Made by a program: the position numbers and the translations under genes
Shown: positions 1 through 14,607 of the stretch, one piece after another
How positions within the stretch are numbered: position 1 is the first letter of the stretch
Layout: each line of letters begins with the position of its first letter
NCBI GenBank assembly: GCA_036346205.1
Contig: JARFJB010000896.1
Coordinates: 2,810,001 to 2,874,000 of the forward strand
DNA length: 64,000 nucleotides
Reading direction: 5' to 3'
Source: Vesta saturnalis
Lineage: Eukaryota; Arthropoda; Insecta; Coleoptera; Lampyridae
Notes under the pieces: model-generated
Seen by the model: only the letters and a program-made list of their open reading frames with translations
Database searches by the model: none
Told to the model about the DNA's origin: nothing

Positions 1-952
1 CCCGATAGCAAGTAAAATAAAGTTTTAGTTAATGAATGATATCTTTACAAATTAAAATCACTCAAATTAAATTAAGAAGTAATTATTTCACCTCCTCATA
101 AAAACAATATAAATTTTTATTAAAGGATTTTGGAAATTATTAGGAATTGTAAAATAACCTATAACTTGTTCTTTGTTTTTAGGGAAAACAAACAAAAAGA
201 AATAAGTCACACACATACGTTTAACTCGTTACAAGTGATATGAGCCAACTTAATTTATAATTTGTAAAAACACATTAATTGTAATTCTAATAAGTGAACT
301 TACAGAAGATTATCGATCTTGCATACCGTCCTATGATATTACTTAGTTTGTAATTATCAATGTTTAGATTTATTTCTGTTTGAAATAAATTGTTATAAAA
401 GTGGGTTGAATCATTTTTATAATTCACCCATATAAACTTTAGTTTATGTAGTTAACGAAATCTCTCTCCCGTGCAAAGCTTTACTCGATATTCAACTTTA
501 TTAGTTTTATTAAATTACTGATCACTAGAGTGAGGATTTTATGCAAAATGGATATATATTTATAGTTGAAGAATATCGTTTTGTTTTTAGACGAATTGTA
601 CTAAATGCAATCATTTGACATTAATTAATTTTTGCATATTTTGCATATTTCGCCAAATACTGCATATATTGCAATTTTATGCATATTTTGCCTTTTTATT
701 CATAATTAACATATATTTCGCATTTTTTCTACATCTTCCAAATTCGCTTTAAAATGCATTATTCCAACTTATTTTAAATTTTGTTATTGTGTCTAACTAA
801 GAAATGTATTTTTATATGAATAAGACAGGTTTAAAGAAAGATTATTACCTGCAGTTAAGTGCAACGTTAATACTTCCGGATTATGAAGTTTCGATGCCGC
901 TATTTCGTAGTATTTGATAATTCCAATGGTACCTAAGTAGATAGTTAAAGCA
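1..952. other. A+T-rich DNA, no gene recognised
   Basis: I see no supported gene here. Around 632-715 there is a cluster of related short motifs of the form GCATATTTTGC. These could be subterminal repeats of the hAT element that follows, but no terminal inverted repeat or 8-bp target duplication was found to prove it. A minus-strand open frame (about 978 to 793) ends in a possible splice donor; its product is not recognised. Confidence 0.4.
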
Positions 953-978
953 TTGATTGAGGGAATTCCCTCAATCAA
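953..978. repeat. Perfect 26-bp palindrome
   Basis: The sequence from 953 to 978 is its own reverse complement, centred on GGGAATTCCC with TTGATTGA / TCAATCAA arms. It lies about 190 bp upstream of the hAT transposase start codon. Function unknown; it could be a protein-binding dyad or a relic of an end-to-end inverted junction. Confidence 0.9.
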
Positions 979-1164
979 GGGTTAAAGTTATTTGGACTTT
1001 TTCAAGGTAAGTGTTTAGTTAGTTAATCCTTCTTGAAAATAATTTGAGAGTAACGGACAAAATGCAAAATTTTAAACATTCTTTGGGCGAAGACGTAACT
1101 GAATGGTACGGCTTTGTTAAGTGAACTTCAAGATGCCGAAAGTTAAAAATAGTTTAGTTCAAGT

Positions 1165-2757
1165 ATGGATAAAAATATATCCGAGCTACGTCTGGATGAT
1201 GAAAAAGTGTTTTGCATAGCCTGTGGAAAAATAGTAAGTACCATTACATATTTTTAATTGATTTCGGAAATTAAACCCTTATTAATTGATGTAGGTTATT
1301 GAATTCACCGTTTTATCAGTTTTTAAACGCAATTAGATACTTATTTTTAAAATTAATTTTTCCTTAGATCATGTGCGAAAGGAAATCTCAAGTTACACAG
1401 CACATTGAAACTTCTCTTCATAAAAGAAAATTAGAAACATTTAAGAAAACAAAAGTTTGTCCTTTGCACCAGTCGTTGTTTCAAGAAACGGCCAAAAGAA
1501 ATGCACAAGAGGAATTTAATTTCGAATTGTGTAGTGCACTTGTTAAAGCCAATATTCCATTAAAGAAATTGCAAAATCCTAGTTTTAGGTCATTTTTAGA
1601 AAAAAATAGTAAAAAGCAAGTGCCAGATGAAATCACGCTTCGAAAAAGGTATATTAATGATTTATATCTTGAAACTATGGGGCATATAAAGAAAATTACA
1701 AAAAATAAATATCTTTATTTTATAGTAGATGAAACTACAGATTGTTGCGGGCGATATGTTGCAAATTTAATGATTGGTTATTTAAGTGAGGCGCAGTCTA
1801 GTATATCATATTTAATCGCTTTCAAAGTTCTTGAGAAAACCAATCATGCAACAATAGTTCGCTTTATAAACGAAGCAATTTTTTATTCCTGATATTGTTG
1901 CAACAGATAAAATAGTTTTAATGCTGTCTGATGCAGCACCGTATATGGTAAAAGCTGGACAGCAATTAAAATTATTTTATGAAAATTTAATACATGTAAC
2001 ATGTCTCGCACATGGTATTAATAGAGTAGCAGAAACAATTCGTAATCAATTTTCATTAGTAAATAGTTTAATAAGTAGTATAAAGAAAGTGCTTTTAAAA
2101 GCTCCGTTACGAATTCAATTGTACAAAGAAAAGTTACCTAATATTCCTCTACCACCAGAGCCTGTGATTACGCGTTGGGGTACTTGGTTAAATGCAGCTC
2201 TTTTTTATGCAGATCATTTGGAAAAAATAAAGGAGTTAGTTTTAGAAATTTCTGATAATTCAAGTACTTACGTTCAAAAAGCTCAATCCATTTTAAAGAA
2301 AACACAATTGCGCAATGAGCTGGCATTTATAAAACCAAATTACTATTTTGTAAGTTCAACCATTGCTAAATTAGAAACGGAAGCATTGTCATTAAATGAA
2401 TCTATGCAAATAATTAATAAATTTCAACAGCTGATTTCTGCTGTTTCAGGAAGTATTGGTAAAACTATTTCTAATAAATTAAATAAAATTTTACAAAAAA
2501 ACAGTGGATATCAGTTGTTACTAAAAGTTAACAATAAAGCACTGAAACTTGAGGAAAATTCCGATGATCTTGTTATACATTTAGATTTGGCCATATTAGC
2601 CGCATTAAAATATGCACCCAAAGCTTCTGTGGATGTAGAAAGAAGTTTTTCTTTGTACAAAAACATACTATCGGACAGACGCCAAAATTTTCTGCCTGAA
2701 AACTTGGAAAAATATTTAGTTATAAATTGTTTTGCAAATAGTAATGAGAGGGGGTAA
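1165..2757 (+). pseudogene. hAT-family transposase, two exons, one frameshift
   Basis: This encodes a cut-and-paste transposase of the hAT superfamily. Exon 1 (1165-1233, 23 codons from ATG) contains FCIACGK. Its GT donor is at 1234 and the AG acceptor ends at 1367; both exons are in phase 0. Joining them completes a BED/CGGBP1-like zinc finger (C-x2-C followed by H-x5-H in HIETSLH). The middle has the catalytic-core motif FIVDETTD, then LSDAAPYM and HVTCLAHGINR. The C-terminus has the hAT dimerisation motif (SVDVERSFSLYKNILSDRR). The frame is lost once, in a run of six T at about 1878-1883, which produces the stop at 1890-1892; the second frame continues cleanly to 2757. The rest is uninterrupted over roughly 470 residues, so this is a young or slightly damaged copy, or the break is a sequencing or assembly error in a homopolymer. 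The family call is firm; the subfamily (CGGBP1-like) is inferred from the finger. Confidence 0.85.
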
Positions 2758-2893
2758 TCTTTATAAATCTATAGCGTATAAGTAAATATGTAATTTTTAA
2801 ATAACACATAATTTTAAAATAATGTTAAAATAATAATTGCTTTGTAAGTAGTAATGACAGGGTGCAGTTTTATAAATGTATAGTGCATAAAAT
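2726..2893 (+). repeat. Imperfect tandem duplication at the hAT 3' end
   Basis: The segment 2726-2783, which holds the last transposase codons and the following bases, recurs in diverged form at 2836-2893 (shared blocks such as AGTAATGA and TTTATAAAT). The offset is about 110 bp. It probably arose by slippage or unequal exchange at the element's 3' end. Confidence 0.7.
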
Positions 2894-2923
2894 CCGTTCT
2901 ACTGATCACACACACATAATATA

Positions 2924-4992
<2,069 letters not shown>

Positions 4993-5031
4993 TTAACCCT
5001 TGAGCAGTCGCGTGAGTAATAATAACAGCAT

Positions 5032-5058
5032 TGATCGCGTGGATGACAATGGTCATCC
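5032..5058 (+). repeat. piggyBac subterminal repeat, left copy
   Basis: GATCGCGTGGATGAC followed by a hairpin-forming GTCATCC. The same motif appears at 7368-7392 (same orientation) and at 9184-9210 (inverted). The inner part is a small dyad (GGATGAC / GTCATCC). Likely a transposase-binding or structural site, by analogy with subterminal repeats of other piggyBac elements. Confidence 0.75.
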
Positions 5059-5259
5059 ATCAATTGTTTTTGAGCTTATTGGTTTTATTTCTATTATAAG
5101 ATGTAATTTAATGACTTATACACATTTACTAAATGATAGACAAACACGTAGGTAAAATAAATGTAAACTTTACAAATTGTTATATATCTATATATGTAAA
5201 AGGTAGAGTACCTACAGTCTCTAGGAGTACATTTCTAATAAATGTCAGTTTCTCGTAAA

Positions 5260-6994
5260 CTAATACTTATCCTCTGAGCAATCATTGCACACGGTGTGTG
5301 AGTGGCTAGGACAAACCCAATTGCCACACTTCTTACAAGATTTTCTTGTTGTTTTGTTACGTGAACGGCCGCACAATTTGCAACGTCCACGTCCTTCTTG
5401 CATCTGGTTCTTGATGGGGTGTTACATTTATACCAAGAAGAGAATTTGCTCTTTTTCGTATATCTGACGGCAGTTGGATAATCTGCGATCTTCTGTGGAT
5501 TTGTGGCCTTATCAGTTCCCACGAAATTTCTTCTAAGAAGTTGCGCCTCTGAATTTTTCGTAGGGTTTTACTACTGTAAATGCAAAATGCATTGATCGCG
5601 CATATATTTATGAGGTTGTAAAAAACAACTGTTGGCCACCTCCGAGTATTTCTAGCAACATTGTAGTTGCCACACATTTGGTCTAAAACATCAACACCAA
5701 TTTTTGTGTGGTTATAAAATGTGACCATTTCTGGCTTGTTTTTTTCGCCTGTATCCTCGTCAATTTTACTGTTGTTGTGCATTGTCGAAATAACCAAGGT
5801 TGTTTTGTTTTTTCGTTGTGAATACGACACCAATGTTATCGATTTTTGAAATCCAAACATTGAAGAATTAATGTCTCTTTGTTTATTCGGAAGAAATTCC
5901 TTCGGAATTTGTGGCTTATTTTTTTTAAGGTGCCAACGTACGTAAGTTTTTTCTTTAGTAATTCTTCAGCCAATGGTATACTGCTAAACCAATTATCTGC
6001 AGTAATATTTCTTCCACTTCCGTAGATTGGCTGCGACAATCTTAAACCAACATCTTTACCTGAATTGCCACACGAAAATGGCCCATCTGGCTGTTTTCCA
6101 CAATACAGCTCTAAATTAAACGTATAAAATGTTTTGCAATCAACCAGAGCAAAAACCTTTAATCCGTATCTAGCCGGTTTACTTGGGATATATTGCCGAA
6201 ATGAGCAGTTTCCTCGAAACGCCAATATCTGCTCATCAATTGTCATGAATCCACTTGGAGAATAGTATCTTTGAAAATTTTTCAAACAGAGTAACAATAA
6301 ATTTCTTATAGAAGCTAGTTTGTCAATTTTTTTCCGCTCATTTCTGTCATGAATGTTATCGAATCTAAGGCATCGTAATAAAAAATGGAATCTGCGTAAG
6401 CTCATTGCTAAATAGCAAGCTTCCAAACCACAACCTTTAGAATTGTCCCACAGTTGAATCAAATTAAGTCAACTACTTTTACGTGATCCAATCAAATATA
6501 AGAGACCTACAAACGCTCTCATTTCAATGACGTCTGTAGAAGCTGCCTCTTTCACGGGAGAAATTGCTGCGCACTTTTTCTATGTAAATATTCGTATTTT
6601 CAACAAGCAAGTTGATTATATCTTGCAGAAAAAGGTTTAGACAATCTATTGAACTTTGAACTTGTGTAGCGTTATGTAAAGGTCCTGACCGTTGAGTAAT
6701 AATGTTGCAAGAACGAGTTTTTGAAGACGACTACAGGATATTTCATACACTGTGTATTATCTTTACCATAATAGTAGTATTTGCCATGATTTACAGAATT
6801 TGCTGAAGCATTTTCACTTTCCTCTTCGTCATATCCAGATGTATCGTTCTCTTGCATAGAAGTGTCAACTTCTGTGCCTTCCCCTCTTCTCCACTTAAAT
6901 CATTGTCCGAATCATTTATTTCATCTTCACTTTTTTCATTGCATAGTTCATTATACCATTTAAGCTAAGTACTAGGGTCTTTTGAAGTCTCCAT
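5260..6994 (-). pseudogene. piggyBac transposase (DDE_Tnp_1_7), several lesions
   Basis: This encodes the transposase that excises and inserts at TTAA. Reading from the ATG at 6994: an acidic N-terminus (DSDNDLSGEE, then DEEESENAS), the core, and a C-terminal cysteine-rich domain. Core landmarks are SGFMTIDEQILAFRG (first catalytic Asp), YIPSKPARYGLKVFAL, ITADNWFSS (second Asp) and KIGVDVLDQM (third Asp region), so the three acidic positions are kept. The zinc-binding end (CKLCGRS...CKKCGNWVC...CNDC) is intact in sequence but lies in another frame after a 1-base shift near 5390. Other breaks are a stop after METSKDPST, a shift near 6880, a stop just upstream of MIQLWDN (6462), and a shift around 5840-5860. 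Total length, about 570 codons, matches the family. It was once full length and is now non-coding. Family call is firm. Confidence 0.88.
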
Positions 6995-7004
6995 TTCAAA
7001 ATTA

Positions 7005-9183
7005 TTACTGAAAAGAGGAAATAAAGTATTTACAATACATTATTATTACCGAGATACAACAAAAAAATTGTTAAAAGGTGGCAGAATTTTCAGTTTAAAT
7101 TCTAACTAAAAAATGTCTCACAGTTCTTTTTTATAAACTAAAAATGCAAATAACGTAGAATATAAATATTTTAGAGAATATTATACTTCAGCAGTTTTAT
7201 TCATTTGTGCCCTAAAGCTTCCTAGATTTCTTTACCTTTATAATTTTGTGTTGATCAAAACATAAATTAGTAGATATTATTTAATTGAAATTACATACAA
7301 ATACTGATAATGCTCTAAAACTACAGTAATCAAACATTTTCAATAAAAGAGTGCATACTTACAGTAATAGTCGCGTGGATGACAATTGTCACAAACTTAA
7401 ATTTATTGCTTTATTATAGCACCACCTTGTTACGGTAACTTTAATTGGTAACAAAATTTATAAAGCCAAGGCTTGGTGGTTCAGTGCTAGTAGGCATTGG
7501 GGTGGGTTAATACAGTTAAATAATTATACATAATATTATATACAGAAATAAAATAAAATAATAATCAGGAAAAATGGACGCCACGTACTTCCAAGATAGT
7601 TATATTTGTAATTTACCTTAGTTCGAAGTACGAAAACTAAATAAATCAGAAAATTATGAATAAATAGACACAATGGGGTCACAAAATTATAATCGCCATC
7701 AAAAACAGATAAATGGTCTAAATGGTAACATAAATTTGACAAGTAATAGAGATACCCGTAAGGAATGATTAATAAAAAAAAGGAAATAAATATTATTTTA
7801 ATATAACATTGAATGATTGATCCAAATTACCTTAAATTAATCCTCGAGCAACAAAAAAAAAAAAGGAGGAAAAGTGATATTAGTTACGTTAATCTTACAA
7901 AGTTTTCAGAATTCGGTTTACCCAAGTAAACAAGCGACCAAGTATATCAATAATCTCACCTGACAATAACTTCTTTCCGGTGTCGTTTCCTTGCGCAAGT
8001 AACGTCCGAAATTACAGAAGCTAAATGGAAAAGAAAACAATAATAATTCGGACCTTAAACAATAGGTTGGCCCTAGAAAATGGATACATTAATTACTTGA
8101 TTGACAACAAATTCGAATACTGAAGGTGCACTAATAAATTAGGTTACAATAGGCAAACACATAGTTAAAGGTAAAGTGGTTTACAATATTGATAAATAAT
8201 TGAAACTTAAACAAAATTATGAATTTAGAAAGAAATCAAATAAGCAAATAGTGACAGTGAAATTTTCACGTATAAATTAAGACTATCAAAGTAAGATAAA
8301 AATTTATTGAAATGACTAAATTTTAGCTAGGCAAGTTATCTAATATTAAAAGTAAACAATTACTAGGTAAATTCGTGTGAGCAGACAGTAGTTTTCTTTA
8401 TAAGTCATTAAATTAGAATTTCTTCATTCGTAAGAAAAATTCGAAATGGCAGCGGTGTTATTTTTCTATTGACGACGCTGGATCAACTCGAAGTGGTAGT
8501 GGGTAGGTAATATACGTAGAGGGAGAAAAATAAGCGAAACAAAAAGAAAAAAAACGCTACGAAAGAAAATATAACATTAAATGACGGAATGATTCACAAA
8601 ATTACTGACCTTGTAAGCTGGTAACCACAAGCGTTAAAATTAGATAAGGAGAAACACAACACTCTTGAACGCTTAAAACCGTAATAATTATCACGTAACT
8701 TAAGTGACGCGAACTAGCATTAGGTTCGGCACAAAATTAATTATTCATTGATCGAGAAATCCGGAAAATATCCGTTTTATTTATAATTAGAAAATCATGT
8801 CAATGAATCGCGGTTCAAGTGAAGCGAAGAAAAAAAATCCAACTCACTTTTTTTGTGTACCCTTGCAACCACGGAAACAGAAAACAAAAAAAACGAAACT
8901 AAAAGCGGAAACAAGGGTTCGAGATTAACGAACGCAATACACCAATGAGAATCAAGTAGACTGCAAACGTACGCTATCCGACAGTAAAGAAAAATGAAAA
9001 CAATTTATTCCATAGAATAGCGATCCTAGAAATGTGACCAAATTAATTAAGATAACGTTACAACTTACAATATTTAAGGTTAAAATATGACTACTATATT
9101 CGTAAAACCCTAAGCAAGGAATACTACAAACTTGAACCCCCTTCTTTTCTTAGAAAAAATGTTACTGGCAATACAATAACAGC
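7005..9183. other. Non-coding 5' half of the piggyBac element
   Basis: About 2.2 kb between the transposase start and the right end, A+T-rich, with no recognised gene. It contains an internal copy of the subterminal motif at 7368-7392. Its length is unusual for a piggyBac 5' region, so it may hold an unrecognised nested insertion. Confidence 0.5.
7368..7392 (+). repeat. piggyBac subterminal repeat, internal copy
   Basis: TAGTCGCGTGGATGACAATT matches the left-end motif at 5032-5058 in the same orientation. It lies about 370 bp upstream of the transposase start. It could be a binding site near the promoter or the relic of an older element end. Confidence 0.7.
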
Positions 9184-9210
9184 GGATGACAATAGTCATC
9201 CACGCGATCG
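9184..9210 (-). repeat. piggyBac subterminal repeat, right copy (inverted)
   Basis: Reverse complement of the left-end motif (GATCGCGTGGATGAC), directly followed by GCTCAAGGG and TTAA. It makes the right terminus a mirror of the left. Confidence 0.8.
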
Positions 9211-9319
9211 CTCAAGGGTTAAAGCGTTACAATCCATCCTCTACAATTTTTGTTCCACTTATGAAAAAACACTCCCGCCAGTAACTAACGGTGCGTGGTA
9301 GAGAGACTGAATCAGCTTA

Positions 9320-9411
9320 GTGGCGATATTACTTTCTGTATCTAAGCATAATAAATTATAAGTTCATTTAAAACGTTATAATCCATACTCTACAATTTTT
9401 GTTCCAAGAGC
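9320..9411 (+). repeat. Empty-site paralogue of the piggyBac target
   Basis: GGCGATATTACTTTCTGTATCT... TTCATTTAAAACGTTATAATCC... CTACAATTTTTGTTCC reproduces, in one uninterrupted stretch, the left flank (4947-4996) joined to the right flank (9219-9262) of the piggyBac. A single TTAA sits at the join. It shows what the target looked like before insertion, and that the target itself is a repeated sequence. Confidence 0.8.
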
Positions 9412-9768
9412 CACAACTAAAGGCGGAGAGTCAATAAGCTCCACTCACCATCAAAATGACAAAAATTAACACCACCGTCAGTCCACTACAACCGAGGATT
9501 ATTGGGTCCAACGAAAAACTAGGTGGGCTGCAACTACCCCCTGACTTGACTTGTGCGTGGAGCAACCCATTCCAGGGGGGGGGGCGGGGCGGCGTATAGT
9601 AAAATTCTACCACCCAATCGCGATATAAGATCAAAGTTTGAATCCAATTCCGCGATTGATGAGGAGGTCATTCCACACTAATTGCTATCAACTTAACGAA
9701 CGAATCCAATGACGTGAGAGATTGACACATTCAACCCAAAATTAAAAATAGAAAAACGTCAAGTCCGG

Positions 9769-9833
<65 letters not shown>

Positions 9834-12800
9834 ATAAATCGCTCATGAACACATAATTCAGGTCAATAAGACTACTGGCAGCACTACAGTCCAATAAACT
9901 TTTACTTCAATCACTTCAGGGGAATCCTTAAAAAGAGGTTTAGGGCTATACTCACCGCATTTATAAAAGAACCAATTTTCAAAAATATTGTGTCGTAAGA
10001 TAATTATCTAAGCTTAATTAAGTTAACGAAGGAAATATTTTAGACACGCATTAATTAAACAGTGTGGTCAGGAATTTTTCAAACAGGAAATGCGTTTGTT
10101 ACCTACACAGCTGGATGGTGCGCATGTAGCTATGTAAGTACCTAATGGGCTACGTTTACTATTCTTCACCGCAGCTGTAGATCGAAATCGAGGGTTAGAC
10201 GTGGGATCTTTAGATAGGTCTGATTGAATGCTACCTAAGTTTTCACACTAACGAATAAACAAAACTACATGTATTGTCTTATAACTCAACGATTCAAAAC
10301 ATTTACACACTCAGCCTAAACTACTATAATCACAAAATATACCAGCATACATCTGTAATATATACTACATCGAACAGGATTTACTGTTCTTACTGTTAAA
10401 AGTGCAGGACATCGTTTTATTGCTCGTTTAAATATTTTGAAAGAGGTAAGGGCTGCGGGTCGACGGTACTCGCTTGTAAACAAAGACAGGTCCAATTCTA
10501 ATCAGATTTTTAGTAATTAACTAAAATTTGAATAAGAGGGTTCTTTTGCTGTCGTTCTACTTTCTATCCATTAGCAGTGTAGGTAGGTCGCCTTGCCAAT
10601 GATGTAACAGTGGAAGGAGGTGGCTACTGGATTTGTTTGTTTTGCAAAAGAAAATTAGATATATGAAATCAAGATTTGTTGGTGTTCTCGTATTGAATTC
10701 TGTATATGGGAACTATTTTTATAGGGAATAGGCGTTGTTCGTGATTGCATTGGTGTTAGTCAAGAAATCTTCGTAGTAGATAACGACTCCAGGCATTAAG
10801 CAGCTACGTTGCCTACGCTTGTTTGTGTATGTGTTGTAAAAGAACTTACGTGCAGGTAAATGCGAATTTGAGCGACAGCCGGCCAGAGCATTCAGGAGAA
10901 TTCGAGAAAGGACTCGAAGAAAGATTCTGTTAATGGCGTTAAGTGAGAGATTTGCTGTCCTTTAAGTAGTAGGACTGTAGGAGACTGACGTAGAAATTTT
11001 GTATTGACGGCGGAGTTAATAAATATAATCGTTCATTTATTCTTCAATCTCGAAATAGTTGGTTAATTACCGAATAATTCATTAAAAAAATATGTTTAAA
11101 CAGTTTCAGCTCTTTACTGCTATTTAATACCAATTTCTGAGGTAAAGTTTACGTTGATGCAACACCTAAACAACGTTTAATATTGGGTAAAGTAAATAAA
11201 CGAACGTGAGCTATATTGTGTTAAACAATTATTTTCCTGAGTCATAAGTAGAATACAACTAATACAGATAAAGGTAAATAAGAAGTTACTTAATGTACGA
11301 TTCTAGCTAAAGTGAAAATGTTTATGTATTAACACAAACTTCAAAAGAGAACTAACACAAACGAGAAATGTAGAATAAAATAACATACATAAAATTATGC
11401 ACGTCAAAAGGTTTAATTTTACACCGATACAGTGAGAGTTCTGCCACATTTAGGTAATGTTGCGTTTTGTATTTCAAATGTAATTAAAAAATAAATTTCG
11501 GTTATTATAAGCGCTGAGCATAATTAGTAAAGGAAGTTCCTGCACGTACCCAAATTCAATATCTCGTCTATATCATTTTAATGGAACAAATTGTGCTTCG
11601 TAAAATTTTGGTTCGGATAAATTCACAACACTAATTAGATCTGGTACTGTTATACATAAGCATTTTGATTATTCTTTCTACTAATATAAAAAGTAGTTGT
11701 GAACAATATATATAGAAAATTTATAAAAAAAGAAATTAAACCAACACCAATAAAAAACACACTCATACTGGTAGAGTGGAATTTTCAAGAATTTTAAACG
11801 TCTCCCCCTTTGTAACATGCTCAGAATGATATGTGAGCATAGTCCGATCTATGCTACAGAAAGAATAAAAGAAAAGCTGATCTTTGAGGATCGCTAAAGT
11901 GGTAGTACACTCGCTGCGTAGGTGGTGTGATCGTACAGAATATAGATACACAAGGCGCCACTTATTTTTAGAAAACACAACCCCTAATCTACAAAATGAG
12001 GTAATGAAGCTGTAAAACAACACATATAGCCAACACTAAACAAGTAAAAAACACTATAAGACAAAAAAACAATAGTCAGTGATAACATATATTATGCGCA
12101 TTGAAAGATCCCCAAAAAAGAAGGTACAATCCTTTACATATAGCTGCGCTGATTCATCTGCTAATAACACATGTCTTAATTTTTGTTAAACAAAACATTA
12201 AATTCGTCCTGCTAAGACAGTGATCAGTCTTGTACCTTACAGATGTGACCATGGCCTTCTTTATTCTTAGAAATTTAAGTAAACCCGAAACGTGAGATAA
12301 ATACTCTGAAATTTTGAATACAACGCAATTATATCATACATAAAACATATATAGTTTCTAAAGTCAATGCAGTTGTAAACTACTTTATGATCGGGTATTC
12401 ACAATATAATTTAAATAAATAAATCTTGTGATAAGATCACGATTTTCTAGCGATTTACCGTTAAATTTTTGTTGTCAAGTTGAGTTTTATGGATAAATTT
12501 GTTTTACGTGTGTTGCGACCTTTAAGGATGGTGTGTTGCGAGCTTAAGTTTGTTTTGTTTGTGAATTACTATTCCGTAATTTAGATTGTTTTCATTATTA
12601 TTCCCCGTTTACTGAATGTTGAGTGACGTATTACTTGTATATAAGTTTAAATAACGTTTATTTCGTTTGATTTCCTTAAAATTATAGAAAGTTTTGTAAA
12701 ATTAAGTACCTTAAAGAAAGAATGTAGATTTATGTGTGTTTGATGTCATGCTGGCGACATGAAGTCGAGTAATTGTTGTGGTTCAGCTTAATACTGAGTA

Positions 12801-14535
12801 TGTTGGTTTTAAGTCATAGAAGTAGAATGTGGGATTAACTGCTTGTACTTTAATGAAAATACAGAGATATTTTTCACGTTGATTCTGCTGACGTTTACAC
12901 TTTTGAAAATTGTCGAGTCCTTACGGTTGGCAAATAAGTTTGCGTGTAGGGGTATCTTATCTTCTCCTTCCGTTTCTTAATTGGTGGAACTAAATTAAAT
13001 GAGATTTTTTTGTGAGTGGTAGAATTCAAAATCCAAGATGGATTTTTGGTAATGATTTGGGATTCTGAAACTGACCGTGCTCTCGAGTAGTAGTACTGTG
13101 ACGTTTGTTGTTACGGTTTAAGGGGTGGTTTAGAACGTTGATATATTGGACCTTTCGGTGTTTAACGAACGAACTTTTGGTGTTGTCAGGGTAGTTATCT
13201 ACTTTCTGACGAAAACCTGTGAAGGGATTTTAATTAAAATTGTTCAATCACCAAAGGAATAGACCTAGTGCCGATTTCGATTTTACGTAATCAAGTTACC
13301 TAGAGATCATCGTCGTGTTATATTAGTGCTTCTGTGACCTCTTTGGTTTTTGTCGCTTTTGCGGATTTATTAAATTAACGTTCTTGAAGTGCCACTTAAT
13401 TCCCGTGTATAGCGTGTTGAAATATAAAGAAACTTTCGCAGTATATTAAAATTACAGTTATTTAAATAAAGTTAATAACCTTTTGGATTGTTAGTATAAA
13501 GAAAACTATTTAAAAGATAAAAGTTAACAAGCAAGTTGAGCGCACAAATTATTATTTTAAAAGAAGTTTATAATTAATGCAGTAACATTTTACCGAGATT
13601 CAATCAAGGAACCGTTTGTCTACAAGAGAATAATAGACAACATTTTCATTCATCTTGAGTCAGAGCAGGGAGATTCCGTATCCGTTATAGCAGTAATTGG
13701 TCACCTGGTTCATTTTCGATTGTTGTAACACAGAGGAGGTGCTAATTTAGACATTAAGGTAGTATAAACATTGTGTTTTATTAAATATTTTCAAGATTTC
13801 TTGTGTGTGTGTACCTCGAATTGTTTTTTTTTGTTAACGAAGGTTTGAAAGCGGAGTCGCGTACCTTTTAATTTAATTTGTTGTTTTGATTTAGTTATTG
13901 TAAATAATCATAATTCTGACGCTCCGCCTTCACACTTTTCATTTTAGTAGTAAAAGGCAATTGACCCTGTAGTAGCGTGGTTATATAATCCACGAAATAT
14001 ATAGGTTAGGCCATTTAGAACGGCTTTACGCAGAATCCTGGCCAGACCGTTTGTCGCCCCTTAAGAATTTGTTATCTTATATACGCATTATCGTGTATTC
14101 ACATTTATATTATATTATTTTTTTTATCTTATTATAGCTCTGTTAGGTTTTATAAATTTGTTTTAATTCTGTGAAAACCCTTTTGTGTTACATAAAAGTT
14201 TTTTTGCAAATTGCAAGTTTAGCGGTAGTTTATGAGTTTAAGTTTTAACGTAACGAAGTTACAGGTTTTTTTATTATTGAGTAATAGCGTTAATGATATT
14301 CAGTGTTTTATTCGATTTTTAGTTGAGTATTAATTCATTTAGAGTGCATCCAACAAAGGTGATTTTTTTTTTGTTTTGTTTTGATTATTATTTAATGCCT
14401 AATTATTTACACTGAGGTGTAGTAACGTAACTTTATTAAGTGTTTATCACGCTTTTGTTTGTCAGGCGTGTAGTGCTATTTTGAAGCCCTATTTCAGGTG
14501 GTTTGCTGTCCAGCACACCTGGGATTGATTGCGAA
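9412..14535. other. Long A+T-rich stretch without recognised genes
   Basis: About 5.1 kb. It contains a short G-run at 9577-9595 and a (TA)n tract at 9773-9830. Open frames are short and show no family motif. I found no terminal inverted repeats that would define an element. Confidence 0.4.
9773..9830. repeat. (TA)n microsatellite, 58 bp
   Basis: Pure TA dinucleotides. Of the eight long (TA)n tracts in the window, this is the only one for which I could not identify an adjoining element. Confidence 0.98.
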
Positions 14536-14607
14536 TAGGTAAGCGTATAATAAAATACTTATCTTTTTTGGGATTTTTTAATGGTGTACTTTAAATTATA
14601 CAATCTA

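Larger units (their letters stand above)
4997..9218 (-). mobile_element. Complete piggyBac element with TTAA target duplication
   Basis: The element begins CCCTTGAGC directly after TTAA (4993-4996) and ends GCTCAAGGG directly before TTAA (9219-9222). This is the piggyBac signature of TTAA duplication and short inverted ends starting CCC. The inverted similarity extends inward (CCCTTGAGC then TCGCGTG). The transposase gene is on the minus strand at 5260-6994. The other half (about 7.0-9.2 kb) has no recognised coding sequence and would be the 5' non-coding part. Length about 4.2 kb. The ends are well preserved although the gene is broken, so it could still be mobilised in trans; that is inference. 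Confidence 0.88.

Noticed and set aside
8900..8935. GGGTTCGAGAT resembling a tRNA T-arm (B box)
   Set aside because: No matching A box or cloverleaf pairing around it.
9577..9600. G-run that might form a G-quadruplex
   Set aside because: A single short run with no flanking gene or repeated G-tracts; no supported role.
11763..12023. 86-codon minus-strand open frame
   Set aside because: No recognisable motif, no splice support and chance length for this composition.
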